The position numbers and the translations under genes are program-made. Source: Bog-473 sp963809825 (GTDB lineage Bacteria; Actinomycetota; Acidimicrobiia; Acidimicrobiales; RAAP-2). Taken from it: a stretch of DNA of 64,000 nucleotides. The notes under the pieces are model-generated. The model saw only the letters and a program-made list of their open reading frames with translations. It did not search any database and was not told where the DNA came from. The DNA lies in assembly GCA_963809825.1 (NCBI GenBank), contig CAWELJ010000001.1, positions 1-64,000 on the forward strand, read 5' to 3'. Of the stretch, positions 1 through 10,565 are shown in pieces; the stretch's first letter is position 1, and the number at the start of each line of letters is the position of its first letter.

Positions 1-389
1 GGTCTGCGGGCCGGAGGGCGAAGCCGCCGCCGTACTCCTCCGGGCCCTCGAGCCGATCGCCGGGGTGGAGGAGATGTGGGAGGCCCGCCCGGCGGCCCGA
101 ACGCAGCGGGACCTGTGCAGCGGCCCGGCCAAGCTGTGCCAGGCACTGGGGATCACCGGGGAGGACAACGGGGCCGACCTGCTGGCGCCGCCGCCCCCGG
201 GCGGCGGGCGGCCCCGGCCTTCTGGCGTCGGTCCGCCTGATGGACGACGGGACACCGCCTCCCCGGCGTCCCGGCCGCGGGACCCGGATCGGCATCAGGG
301 AGGCCACGGAGAAGCGCTGGCGCTTCTGGGTCCCGGGCAGCCCCTCCGTCTCGCGGCCTGACCGGGCGCTCGGTCGCGGGGCCGTCTGA
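1..389 (+). pseudogene. mpg: 3' part of 3-methyladenine DNA glycosylase (Mpg/AAG family), frameshifted
   Basis: The gene starts outside the window. The frame open from base 2 reads VCGPEGEAAAVLLRALEPI, then a DLCSGPAKLCQALGI segment and DNGADLL, which are typical of the C-terminal half of alkyladenine DNA glycosylases. These enzymes excise alkylated purines in base-excision repair. Within the C- and G-rich stretch at about 187-220 the family-like reading leaves this frame. It continues in the next frame as RLMDDGTPPPR, RGTRIGIREATEKRWRF and WVPGSPSVSRP, ending at the TGA at 387-389. A one-base indel in that low-complexity tract therefore separates the last third. This is either a real inactivating or C-terminus-changing mutation or a sequencing error in a C-run. 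It lies just upstream of the rRNA operon and reads in the same direction. Confidence 0.7.
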
Positions 390-756
390 CAGGGAAAACG
401 GGCCGTCCGGGGTGTCATCGCCCTGTCACGGCCGTGCAACAACCTCGGTTCATCATGCTAGTCATCGCATCGTGGTGACATGCGGTAGATCGAGGAGATC
501 AGCAGGCGGCGCACGCTCCCGGCGCCTGATTGGCGACAGGGAGGGGCGGAAAGCCCGTTGAGCTTCGAGCACCGGGTGGCATGCGGAGGGCCGGGTGGCT
601 CCCCGCATGCCACCGTCCGGTGTCGCCTGGGTGCCGTTACGGAGGGAACCGGACCGTTCGAGCGGGCATCCGCGGCGGCGGCGGATGTCCCGCTACGATC
701 GGTCGCGAGGCCGGACCGGGCTCAGCGCCCGGAGGATTTCGGCCCGCCCGAACGCG
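390..756. other. Intergenic stretch upstream of the rRNA operon; no gene recognised
   Basis: About 370 bases between the glycosylase remnant and the mapped rRNA promoter. Short open frames exist on both strands, but none resembles a protein family and none has a convincing ribosome binding site. The sequence is GC-rich with a few AT-richer patches (for example around 455-490) that might hold additional weak promoters. I cannot assign them. Confidence 0.5.
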
Positions 757-785
757 TTGACGCTCTGTCACACGTCTGCTAGGGT
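757..785 (+). promoter_or_regulatory. rRNA operon promoter (-35 TTGACG, 17-bp spacer, -10 TAGGGT)
   Basis: TTGACG at 757-762 and TAGGGT at 780-785 are separated by exactly 17 bases, a good vegetative sigma-factor promoter for a high-GC actinobacterium. Initiation would fall near 792, giving a leader of about 340 bases before the 16S gene. No better pair was seen between 390 and 1128. Confidence 0.7.
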
Positions 786-1128
786 GACACACCCGTCGGA
801 ACGGCCTCCCCTGGCCCTCCGGCAGCCGAAGGAGACTCTCCGGCGAAGCAATTCGTCCGGAACAGTCCTTCGGGACACCCGGCACCAACACCGGCAGGAC
901 TGGTGTGTGCCCGGTCGCTCCTTGAAAACGGAATAGTGAGAGCCAAAAGCCAGTGCGGGCAATTCATCCGGACTCAAACGGATGGGTTGTACGTCAATTA
1001 AGCATTACGCAGGCCTCGGAAACCCTCGGGGTGGAAGGGCCTGTGGTTACCAATGGTTCGAGTCAAACTATGGTGACTCTCTGATTTTTGGGAGGTCCTG
1101 TCCCTCTGGGGGCCCGGCCGACCGTAAG
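786..1128 (+). promoter_or_regulatory. rRNA operon leader with boxA-like antitermination element
   Basis: Untranslated leader between promoter and 16S rRNA. At 917-938 it contains GCTCCTTGAAAACGG followed by AATAGTG, which resembles the boxA/leader element found upstream of actinobacterial 16S genes (CTTTGAGAACT-type). Such an element recruits the Nus antitermination complex to keep polymerase processive through rRNA. A related sequence (CCTTGAGAATTCC) recurs in the 16S-23S spacer around 3060-3072, as expected if antitermination is re-established before the 23S gene. Confidence 0.55.
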
Positions 1129-3100
<1,972 letters not shown>

Positions 3101-3620
3101 AAGCTACAAAGAGCCAACGGTGAATGCCTTGGCGCCTAAAGCCGAAGAAGGACGTGGGCGACTGCGAAAAGCCACGGGAAGCTGTCTACCAAGCGTCGAT
3201 CCGTGGATATCCGAATGGGGCAACCCAGCACCTGTCATGAGGTGTTACACCCGCCTGAATGTATAGGGCGGGGCGAGGGAACCGGGTGAATTGAAACATC
3301 TAAGTAACCCGAGGAGAGGAAAACAACAGTGACTCCCTGAGTAGCGGCGAGCGAAACGGGAAGAGCCTAAACCGTGCCGGTGTTAAAGCCTGGTGGCGTT
3401 GCCGGTATGGGGTTGTGGGACTCGAGAGACGGGACACCAGACCCGTCACGGAGTTACAAATCCAATGTCTAGTGGAATCAGTCAGGAAAGCTGAACCGTA
3501 GAGGGTAATGGTCCCGTACACGAAAAGCATTGGACTCCGCTTGAGCACCCGAGTAGCGCCGGATCCGGGAAAGCCGGCGTGAATCTGCGAGGACCATCTC
3601 GTAAGGCTAAGTACTCTTAG

Positions 3621-3668
<48 letters not shown>

Positions 3669-3854
3669 GGGAGGGGAGTGAAATAGTACCTGAAACCGTT
3701 GGCTTACAAACAGTCAAAGCGTCGTTGCTCCACCGTTGCCATGATCCCTTCGGGTGAGATTGGTGACACATGGTGGATGTCAGCCGTGATGGCGTGCCTT
3801 TTGAAGAATGAGCCAGCGAGTTACGGTGTGTGGCGAGGTTAACCAGCGATGGGT

Positions 3855-3891
<37 letters not shown>

Positions 3892-4317
3892 CGCATGCTG
3901 TAGACCCGAAGCCGAGTGAGCTTGCCATGGGCAGGCTGAAGCGAAGGTAAGACTTCGTGGAGGGCCGAACCCACCTAGGTTGAAAACTGGGGGGATGACC
4001 TGTGGCAAGGGGTGAAAGGCCAATCAAACTCGGTGATAGCTGGTTCTCCCCGAAATGCATTTAGGTGCAGCGTCGGGTGTTCAGCATCGGAGGTAGAGCA
4101 CTGGATGGGCTAGGGGGCCTACAAGCTTACTGACCCCAACTAAACTCCGAATGCCGATGCTCTAGAACCCGGCAGTGAGACCACGAGGGATGAGCTTCGT
4201 TGGTCGAAAGGGAAACAGCCCAGACCGCCGGCTAAGGCCCCAAATTCTTGACTAAGTGGAAAACGATGTGGGAACGCAAAGACAGCCAGGAGGTTGGCTC
4301 AGAAGCAGCCATCCTTA

Positions 4318-4348
<31 letters not shown>

Positions 4349-5190
4349 GTCCTGCGCGGATAATGTAACGGGGCTCAAGTCAAGAGCCGAAGCCGCGGAT
4401 TTCCGTCATTAGACGGGAGTGGTAGGGGAGCGTCGATCTCGCAGAGAAGCGGTGGTGTGAACCGTCGTGGAGCGTGGTCGAGTGCGAATGCTGGTATGAG
4501 TAGCGAGAGAGGAGTGAGAAACTCCTCCGCCGTAAGCCCAAGGGTTCCTGGGGAAGGCTAATCCTCCCAGGGTAAGTCGGGAGCTAAGGCGAGGCCGAGA
4601 GGCGTAGTCGATGCACAACTGGTTGATATTCCAGTACTACCGTGTCCGCGCCCATTCCAAGCCAGGGGTACTAAGGGGATGACCTTCGGGTCGAACCGAC
4701 AAACCCTGGGGCGGACAGCAAAGGAGGGACGCAGGAAGATAGGTGAGCCCAGGCGTTGGTTGTCCTGGGGTAAGCGTGTAGGGAGGGATCTAGGTAAATC
4801 CGGGTCCTGTGAATCCCGAGACGCGATGCCGAGCCATTCCAGGCGAAGTCACTGATTCTATGCTGCCAAGAAAAGCTTCTAGCGAGCTGGCACGGTACCC
4901 GTACCCCAAACCAACACAGGTGGGCGGGTAGAGAATACCAAGGCGATCGGGAGAACTGTGGTTAAGGAACTCGGCAAAATTCCTCCGTAACTTCGGGAGA
5001 AGGAGGGCCTCGATAGGGTGATGGACTTCGCGTCCTGATGCCCAAGGGGGCCGCAGAGAATTGGGGAAAGCGACTGTTTACTAAAAACACAGGAGCGTGC
5101 GAAGTCGTAAGACGATGTATACGCTCTGACGCCTGCCCGGTGCCGGAAGGTTACGGGGAAGGGTTAGTCTTCGGACGAAGCTCTGAACCT

Positions 5191-5280
<90 letters not shown>

Positions 5281-5538
5281 CGACTTTCCTACTGTCTCAA
5301 CCACAGACCCGGCGAAATTGAAGTACGAGTAAAGATGCTCGTTAGCTGCATCAGGACGGAAAGACCCCGTGGACCTTTACTACAGCTTGATGTTGAGTTT
5401 TGGTACTATTTGTGTAGGATAGGTGGGAGACTTTGAAGCATTGGCGCCAGCCAGTGTGGAGTCAACCTTGAAATACCACCCTTTTAGTGCCGGGACTCTA
5501 ACCTCGGTCCGTGATCCGGATCAGGAACAGCGTCAGGT

Positions 5539-5570
<32 letters not shown>

Positions 5571-5789
5571 ATGTAACGGAGGCGCCCAAAGGTTCCCTCA
5601 GGCTGGTTGGCAATCAGCTGTCGAGTGCAATGGCAAAAGGGAGCTTGACTGCGAGACCTACAAGTCGAGCAGGTGCGAAAGCAGGGCATAGTGATCCAGC
5701 GGTTGCTTGTGGAAGCGCCGTTGCTCAACGGATAAAAGGTACCCCGGGGATAACAGGCTCATCTTCCCCAAGAGTCCATATCGACGGGA

Positions 5790-5835
<46 letters not shown>

Positions 5836-5836
5836 C

Positions 5837-5872
<36 letters not shown>

Positions 5873-5895
5873 TACGCGAGCTGGGTTTAGAACGT

Positions 5896-6634
5896 AGAAC
5901 ACACTGCGTCCCCAGGAAGTAATTCCTGGGTGCTCACTGGCTCATATCGGTGAAACCCTGAGTGAAACAACCGAACGTTATGTTCAGGGCAATACCGAGG
6001 GAAGGCCAACACAATGGATGTGTCTACGGCGTCCTACATTGCAGGATTCCTGGACGGGGATGGAAGCATTCACTTCCAACTCGTCAAGCAGAAGGAGTAC
6101 CGGTTCGGGTTCTACATCCGGGCCACGCTCTCGCTCTCGCAGTCGACCTCAGCGCGGCGGGGTCTGGAACAGATCCAGACGCTGCTCGGAGGGGGCGGCT
6201 ATTTGCGAGACCGAGGAACCGGCATGAGTGATCTGGTGATCACCAGCCGACCATTGCTCCTCCGCATCCTCCAGGAAGTCGAGCCGTACGTGATCTTCAA
6301 GAGAGTTCACGTTAGGCGAGCGCTTGCGATCCTTCCTCAGCTTGAACGAGTGAGGGACCCGGAAGTGTTCCTGCAACTGGCACGCCAAGTAGATGCATTT
6401 GCAACCCTAAACTATTCGAAGACGAAGCGGATTTCCGCCGTAGATGTCGAGCAACATCTGCGTAGCAAGGGCGTGTTGTGCCCCTGTAACGACTTCTTCG
6501 CCAGCAACAGCGAAGAGATGGCTTCTTTAGATCGCAATGTCGATCCGCAGACCCCTGTGGAAGCCATAACACGCCAGCCCCTAGAAATAGGGTGAAGGTA
6601 TAGTCTGTGCCCGCAGTAATGCGGGATCAACATG
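5896..6634 (+). mobile_element. Group I self-splicing intron at 23S position ~2593 (I-CreI site), with endonuclease gene
   Basis: The exon junction AACGT/CGTGAGACAG matches the uninterrupted bacterial sequence exactly once 5896-6634 is removed. The upstream exon ends in T and the intron ends in G (6634), as group I introns require. Visible core pairings: internal guide GCGT (5906-5909) pairs with exon ACGT with a G.U at the splice site (P1). P2 is CCCAGGAA (5911-5918)/TTCCTGGG (5923-5930). P3 is TGGCT (5938-5942)/AGCCA (6562-6566). P4 is TCGGT (5947-5951)/ACCGA (5994-5998). P5 is CCCTGA (5956-5961)/TCAGGG (5984-5989), with A-rich joints GAAA and CAAT. P7 is CAGAC (6548-6552)/GTCTG (6603-6607). 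P8 is CCCTA-GAAA-TAGGG (6579-6592). P9 is CCCGCA-GTAA-TGCGGG (6610-6625). The insertion point is the L2593 site used by the Chlamydomonas chloroplast I-CreI intron. The endonuclease gene occupies the P6 region. Confidence 0.93.
6014..6595 (+). CDS. LAGLIDADG homing endonuclease of the 23S intron, I-CreI-like
   Basis: A 193-residue protein with a single LAGLIDADG motif (YIAGFLDGDGSI, residues 8-19), so it should act as a homodimer like I-CreI (163 residues). Further segments match I-CreI as I remember it: LRDRG..SD (I-CreI VRDRG.SD) and QVDAFATLNYSKTKR (I-CreI WVDQIAALNDSKTRK). The family cleaves intron-less 23S alleles at the insertion site and copies the intron in by repair. GAGGGAAGG at about 5998-6006 can serve as a ribosome binding site for the ATG at 6014. 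The last ~16 codons overlap ribozyme elements P7 (5' strand), P3 (3' strand) and P8, and the TGA stop (6593-6595) directly follows P8. A C-terminal extension beyond the I-CreI core carries a CPCN segment. It can be translated only from unspliced pre-rRNA or the free intron. Confidence 0.93.
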   Translation: MDVSTASYIAGFLDGDGSIHFQLVKQKEYRFGFYIRATLSLSQSTSARRGLEQIQTLLGGGGYLRDRGTGMSDLVITSRPLLLRILQEVEPYVIFKRVHVRRALAILPQLERVRDPEVFLQLARQVDAFATLNYSKTKRISAVDVEQHLRSKGVLCPCNDFFASNSEEMASLDRNVDPQTPVEAITRQPLEIG

Positions 6635-7045
6635 CGTGAGACAGTTCGGTCCCTATCCGATGCAGCCGTAGGAGATTTGAGAAAGGCTGTCCCTAGTACG
6701 AGAGGACCGGGACGGACGTAGCTCTCGTGTGCCAGTTGTCCTGCCAAGGGCACGGCTGGTTTGCGACCTACGGGTGGGATAAGCGCTGAAAGCATCTAAG
6801 TGCGAAGCCCGTTTCGAGATGAAATCTCCCACAGGGTTAACCTGGTAAGGCCCGTGGCTAGACGACCACGTTGATAGGCCGGAGGTGTAAGTGCAGCAAT
6901 GCATTCAGCCGACCGGTACTAATCGGCCGAGGGCTTGGAGACATATCCGTGCTCGTGTTCGCTTTGGAACGCTCAGGGCTGCGTCACTGCAGCCAGAGGC
7001 GTGTTCGCATCCCGTGAAAGGGGTGTGAGCCGCCGAGCGCACGGT

Positions 7046-7163
7046 TTCCGGTGGCCATGGCGGCGGGGAAACACCCGTTCCCATTCCGAACACGGCAGTT
7101 AAGCCCGCCCGCGCCGATGGTACTTGGGGGGAGGCCCCCTGGGAGAGTAGGTCGTCGCCGGGA
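7046..7163 (+). rRNA. rrf: 5S ribosomal RNA
   Basis: Located 102 bases after the 23S 3' end. The terminal helix pairs CCGGTGGC (7048-7055) with GTCGCCGG (7154-7161). The internal CCCGTTCCCATTCCGAACACGG-type loop region around 7074-7095 and the AGTAGGTCGTCGCC 3' arm are typical of actinobacterial 5S rRNA. End coordinates are set by the helix and may be off by a base or two. Confidence 0.93.
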
Positions 7164-7171
7164 TTTCTAAT

Positions 7172-7216
7172 GACGAGATCCCCTCCGAGCTTTGGCTCGA
7201 GGGGATCTCGTTGTTT
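7172..7216 (+). terminator. Rho-independent terminator of the rRNA operon
   Basis: A long, nearly perfect hairpin directly after 5S: arm ACGAGATCCCCTC plus CGAGC, loop TTTG, then GCTCG and AGGGGATCTCGT, followed by TGTTT. The stem is about 17 bp and very stable, as usual for the end of an rRNA operon. Confidence 0.88.
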
Positions 7217-7234
7217 CGGGCCGCGACGCCTTTC

Positions 7235-8947
7235 GTGCCGATCGTGGGACCTTCGGGTCGCAGGGCGCGTCAATGCACGTGCGGCGGCCGGCCGACCGCA
7301 GACATCCGATCGAGAACACCGCCGGGGGGCTGCAGTGCGGGCCGCCTAGAATCGACCGGTGCCGCCGAAATCCCCCCCGCCGAATCGTCGCGCCCAGTCG
7401 GCGCGCCAGGCACGACCGGCACGACCGGCACGACCGGCTCGGCCGGGATCCTCGGGGCGGACAGGGGCCCGTGCGGGTGGGTCCGGAGCCGCCGGACGGG
7501 GGAGCGCCGGGCAAGGACGCGGCGGGGCCGGTGGTGCCAAGGGACGATCGTCGACCCGATCGAGCGGCAGCGCGGACCGGCGCACGACGGGTGGCGGCGG
7601 GACGGGACGAGGCGCCGGCGGCGGAGGCGGAGGCGGCGCGGAGCATCCCGGGCGGGGTCGGGGAGGCCGGGACGAGCCCCGGCCGGCGACGCACGCCGAA
7701 GCGGCACGACGCCCGTTTCCCGAGCCGGTTCGCGGCCCGGGAGTGACACACGCGGCCGCCCACCGCAGAGGACGTCGACCCGCACGCCGTCTGGCCAGGG
7801 TGGGCGGGCACGACCCTCCTCCCGCCCACGCGACGACGAGCAACCGTTGCCGAGCCGGGCCAAGCAGTGGGGCAACGTGGCCCGCCGGGGCGCACGTGAG
7901 GTCACGCGTCGCGACTCCGACCTCGACAACGCGGCGCCGGGGTCCGCATCAGCTTCGGGGTCGCCCCGGGGTGCCCGCTTCCCCGACGAGCGCGAGCGGG
8001 AGCGCCGCCGCGGCACGGCGCCGCCGAGCCGTCCCTCCGCCTGGGTCCGGGCCGACGGCGCACGGGACGAGTGGGAGGACACCGGGCCCGTTCGACCTCA
8101 GGGGCGCAAGACCGGGACCACGCCGGCGACGAAGGCGAAGACCAGGGCCAGGACCACGGGCCCGGGCACGAGTGCCGCCGAGGCCATGGCCGCCCTCTCG
8201 ACCCGCCACACGCTGCCGCCCGAGGTCGCGGCCGACATCCGCAACGCCGCGGACGTGGCCACGGTCCAACACCGGGAGCGGCTGGTCGAGCGGGCCGAGT
8301 CGGCCTACGGGGCCTACGAGCGGGGCCGCTTCCAAGATGCGCTGCGGGCCATCAAGCCGGTCGCCGAGGAGGCGCCGGGGGTGGCCGCCGTGCGTGAGCT
8401 CGCCGGCCTGGCTGCGTACCGGTGCGGCCGCTGGCGGGAGGCCACCCGTCACCTGAACGCATACGGCGCGCTCAGCGACTCGACCGAGCACCTGCCCGTC
8501 CTCATGGACTGCCAGCGGGCACTGCTCAAACCCAAGAAGGTCGCCGAGCTGTGGGGCGAACTCCGGCACAGTTCACCGGACCCCGACGTCCTGGCCGAAG
8601 GCCGGATCGTGGCCGCAGCCTCGCTGGCCGACAACGGCGACCTGAACGGGGCGATCGCCATGCTGGCCACCGCCGGGGCGTCGAAGGCGTTGCGGAACCC
8701 CTCGGACCGCCACCTGCGGCAGTGGTACCTGCTGGCCGACCTCTACGAGCGGGCCGGCGACGTGCCCCGGGCGCGCGAGTACTTCGAGCGGATCCTCCGC
8801 GCCGATCCCGAGGCCTACGACGTGGCCGAGCGGCTGCGCGGCCTCGGTCCCGAACGGCGGGCGCGGTCCCGGGCCAAGCCCAGGTCGAAGCCGGGACCCA
8901 GGCCCAAGGCGGAGAGCAAGTACATCCCCAAGGCCAAGCAGCCCTAG
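7235..8947 (+). CDS. TPR-repeat protein with long basic low-complexity N-terminus (start uncertain)
   Basis: The reliable part is the C-terminal ~260 residues, from about 8180. These are helical TPR-like repeats (RAESAYGAYERGRFQDALRA, AAYRCGRWREATRHLNAYG, YLLADLYERAGDVPRAREY) ending in a Lys/Arg/Pro tail. TPR scaffolds mediate protein-protein contacts and no enzymatic function is implied. The region 7235-7860 is Arg/Gly/Thr/Pro-rich and open in all three forward frames, so the true start cannot be fixed. In-frame starts are GTG 7235, GTG 7244, TTG 7847, GTG 7877 and ATG 8186. A GTG at 7359 in another frame begins a plausible Pro/Arg-rich N-terminus (PPKSPPPNRRAQSARQ), which would require a frameshift before about 7850. 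It is convergent with the L,D-transpeptidase gene. Confidence 0.6.
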   Translation: MPIVGPSGRRARQCTCGGRPTADIRSRTPPGGCSAGRLESTGAAEIPPAESSRPVGAPGTTGTTGTTGSAGILGADRGPCGWVRSRRTGERRARTRRGRWCQGTIVDPIERQRGPAHDGWRRDGTRRRRRRRRRRGASRAGSGRPGRAPAGDARRSGTTPVSRAGSRPGSDTRGRPPQRTSTRTPSGQGGRARPSSRPRDDEQPLPSRAKQWGNVARRGAREVTRRDSDLDNAAPGSASASGSPRGARFPDERERERRRGTAPPSRPSAWVRADGARDEWEDTGPVRPQGRKTGTTPATKAKTRARTTGPGTSAAEAMAALSTRHTLPPEVAADIRNAADVATVQHRERLVERAESAYGAYERGRFQDALRAIKPVAEEAPGVAAVRELAGLAAYRCGRWREATRHLNAYGALSDSTEHLPVLMDCQRALLKPKKVAELWGELRHSSPDPDVLAEGRIVAAASLADNGDLNGAIAMLATAGASKALRNPSDRHLRQWYLLADLYERAGDVPRAREYFERILRADPEAYDVAERLRGLGPERRARSRAKPRSKPGPRPKAESKYIPKAKQP

Positions 8948-8984
8948 TTCAGGCCAGCGCCGCCACCCGCTCGCGCCGCCCGGG

Positions 8985-10292
8985 TCATCCGGCCGCGGTC
9001 GTCGGTGTGGTGGTGGGTGCGGGGGCCACGGTGGTCGTCGTCGGGGCCGGCGCGGTCGTGGTGGTCGGGGCCGGCGCGGTGGTCGTGGTCGTGGTCGCCG
9101 GCGGTGCAGTGCCGAAATCCGGGCCGATCACCGTCACGAGCGTGCCGATGGGCGTCAGGGGCCACACCTGCGCGGCGTTGGCGTAGGTCATCTCGACGCA
9201 CCCGTTGCTCTGCGGGGTCCCGTAGGAGGCCCGCACGAAGCCGTGGAGCGCGTCGCCCCCGTTGAAGTAGCTGGCGTAGGGGACGTTGGGGTCGTCGTAG
9301 GTGCTGCCGTCGGGGTTGGTGCCCTTCATCTCGGAGAACCGCACGTGCTCGAAGACGGCGTAGCTGCCGTCGACCGTGTCGGCACCCGGGGCGCCCGTGT
9401 TGACTGGGATGCCCGCCAACTGCGCCACGCCGTTGTTCCACAGGGTGAGGTTCTGGGGCACCGTCTTGTTCACCAGCACGTAGACGTAGGGGGTCGCATC
9501 GGCCTTGTTGTTGATGGTGTCGTTGATCAGGGAGGTCCACACGGCCGGGCCGGCGATCCCGTCGACCCCGAGCCCGTTCTGCGTCTCGAACGCCTCGATG
9601 GCGGCCTTCGTGATCTGGTCGGGGGTGCCCTGGGTCCACTGCGAGGTGAGCTCGGAGGGCAGACCCGGCCAGCGCCAGGAGAAGGTCCCGGTCTGATCCT
9701 GCGCCAGGTCGGCCCGGCTCGGCGCCGGCCCGGACGCGGTGAAGCCGACGGGTAGGAAGTTGAGCCCGGCCAGCAGCTGCTGCAGGCGCAGGGTGTCGCC
9801 GGCGGCGACGTCGAAGGTGACCGTGTGCGACGCCGCCAGCGTGGCGCCGTCGGTGGCGCGGACGCCCGCCGACCCGCCGGGGATCGTCAACACCTCACGG
9901 GTGGAGGGGATCAGAGGCGTGTCGAGGTCGTAGGAGAGGGTCGAGGCGCCCGTCTGGACCCACTTGCCGCCGATGGCCGGTGACAGGAGCGGCGTCGCCT
10001 TGCGCAGGGAGACCGGCGCCGAGAACGTCACCGTGATGGTGGTGTTCGGTGCCACGTTCTGCGCGCCGGGCGTTGGGTTGGTGGCCTTCAGGAAGAAGAT
10101 CTCGTTCGCCGCCGACCGGCTCGGGCCGGGATGCGACGCCGCCCCGGACCCGGTCGCGGAGCCGGAGTGTGCGGGCGGCGAGGAGCCCGTGGCGAGATAC
10201 AGGGCAGCAGCCACGATGACGGCGGCCCCCAGCACCAGCACCCATGGCCGCAGGCGCAACGGCCTGCCCGGCCTGGACTCGAGAACGTTCAT
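8985..10292 (-). CDS. L,D-transpeptidase (YkuD domain) with Ig-like and peptidoglycan-binding domains
   Basis: A 435-residue cell-wall enzyme. An N-terminal membrane anchor (about residues 17-35) is followed by a Ser/Gly-rich linker and an Ig-like beta domain (NPTPGAQNVAPNTTITVTFS, about 70-160). Next come a peptidoglycan-binding-1-like helix region (AIEAFETQNGLGVDGIAG, about 228-250) and the YkuD domain (about 268-392). The catalytic signature is HGFV (His350) then SNGCVEM (Cys365). Such enzymes form 3-3 cross-links between meso-diaminopimelate residues of peptidoglycan outside the membrane. The last ~40 residues are a repetitive Thr/Pro/Ala tail (TTTTAPAPTTTT). It is divergent from the aldolase gene. 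Confidence 0.88.
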   Translation of the reverse strand: MNVLESRPGRPLRLRPWVLVLGAAVIVAAALYLATGSSPPAHSGSATGSGAASHPGPSRSAANEIFFLKATNPTPGAQNVAPNTTITVTFSAPVSLRKATPLLSPAIGGKWVQTGASTLSYDLDTPLIPSTREVLTIPGGSAGVRATDGATLAASHTVTFDVAAGDTLRLQQLLAGLNFLPVGFTASGPAPSRADLAQDQTGTFSWRWPGLPSELTSQWTQGTPDQITKAAIEAFETQNGLGVDGIAGPAVWTSLINDTINNKADATPYVYVLVNKTVPQNLTLWNNGVAQLAGIPVNTGAPGADTVDGSYAVFEHVRFSEMKGTNPDGSTYDDPNVPYASYFNGGDALHGFVRASYGTPQSNGCVEMTYANAAQVWPLTPIGTLVTVIGPDFGTAPPATTTTTTAPAPTTTTAPAPTTTTVAPAPTTTPTTAAG

Positions 10293-10364
10293 GGCCTCCG
10301 CTCGCTGAAGACGCCGCCAACCCGCGATCCGACGACTCCAGCGTATGGGTCCGGCGGCCGCGAC

Positions 10365-10392
10365 AGACGTCAGACGTCAGACGTCAGGCGTC
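10365..10392. repeat. Four tandem 7-bp repeats (AGACGTC x3, AGGCGTC)
   Basis: AGACGTC occurs three times head to tail (10365-10385), followed by one variant copy, AGGCGTC (10386-10392). Each unit contains the self-complementary GACGTC or a near copy. It lies in the intergenic region between the divergently transcribed L,D-transpeptidase and aldolase genes, so it could be a regulator binding cluster or a simple slippage repeat. Confidence 0.6.
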
Positions 10393-10565
10393 ACGCGACA
10401 TCCGATCCCTCTGTCCCGCGGTTCAACCTCTGTTTCCAGCGGTCGTCCACCGGCACCGTCCCGAACGTGTCGAGCGGGTGACCGCCGCGTGACCACGGCG
10501 CGGCGGTGGCCGGCGGGGACCCGCCACCACGAAGGCCCCCGCGGGCCCTCCGGTAGGCTGGATCC

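Noticed and set aside
8944..9639. Long antisense open frames opposite the L,D-transpeptidase and other high-GC genes
   Set aside because: They are compositional shadows: Arg/Gly/His-rich, no domain match, and mirror-image to genes with clear family signatures.
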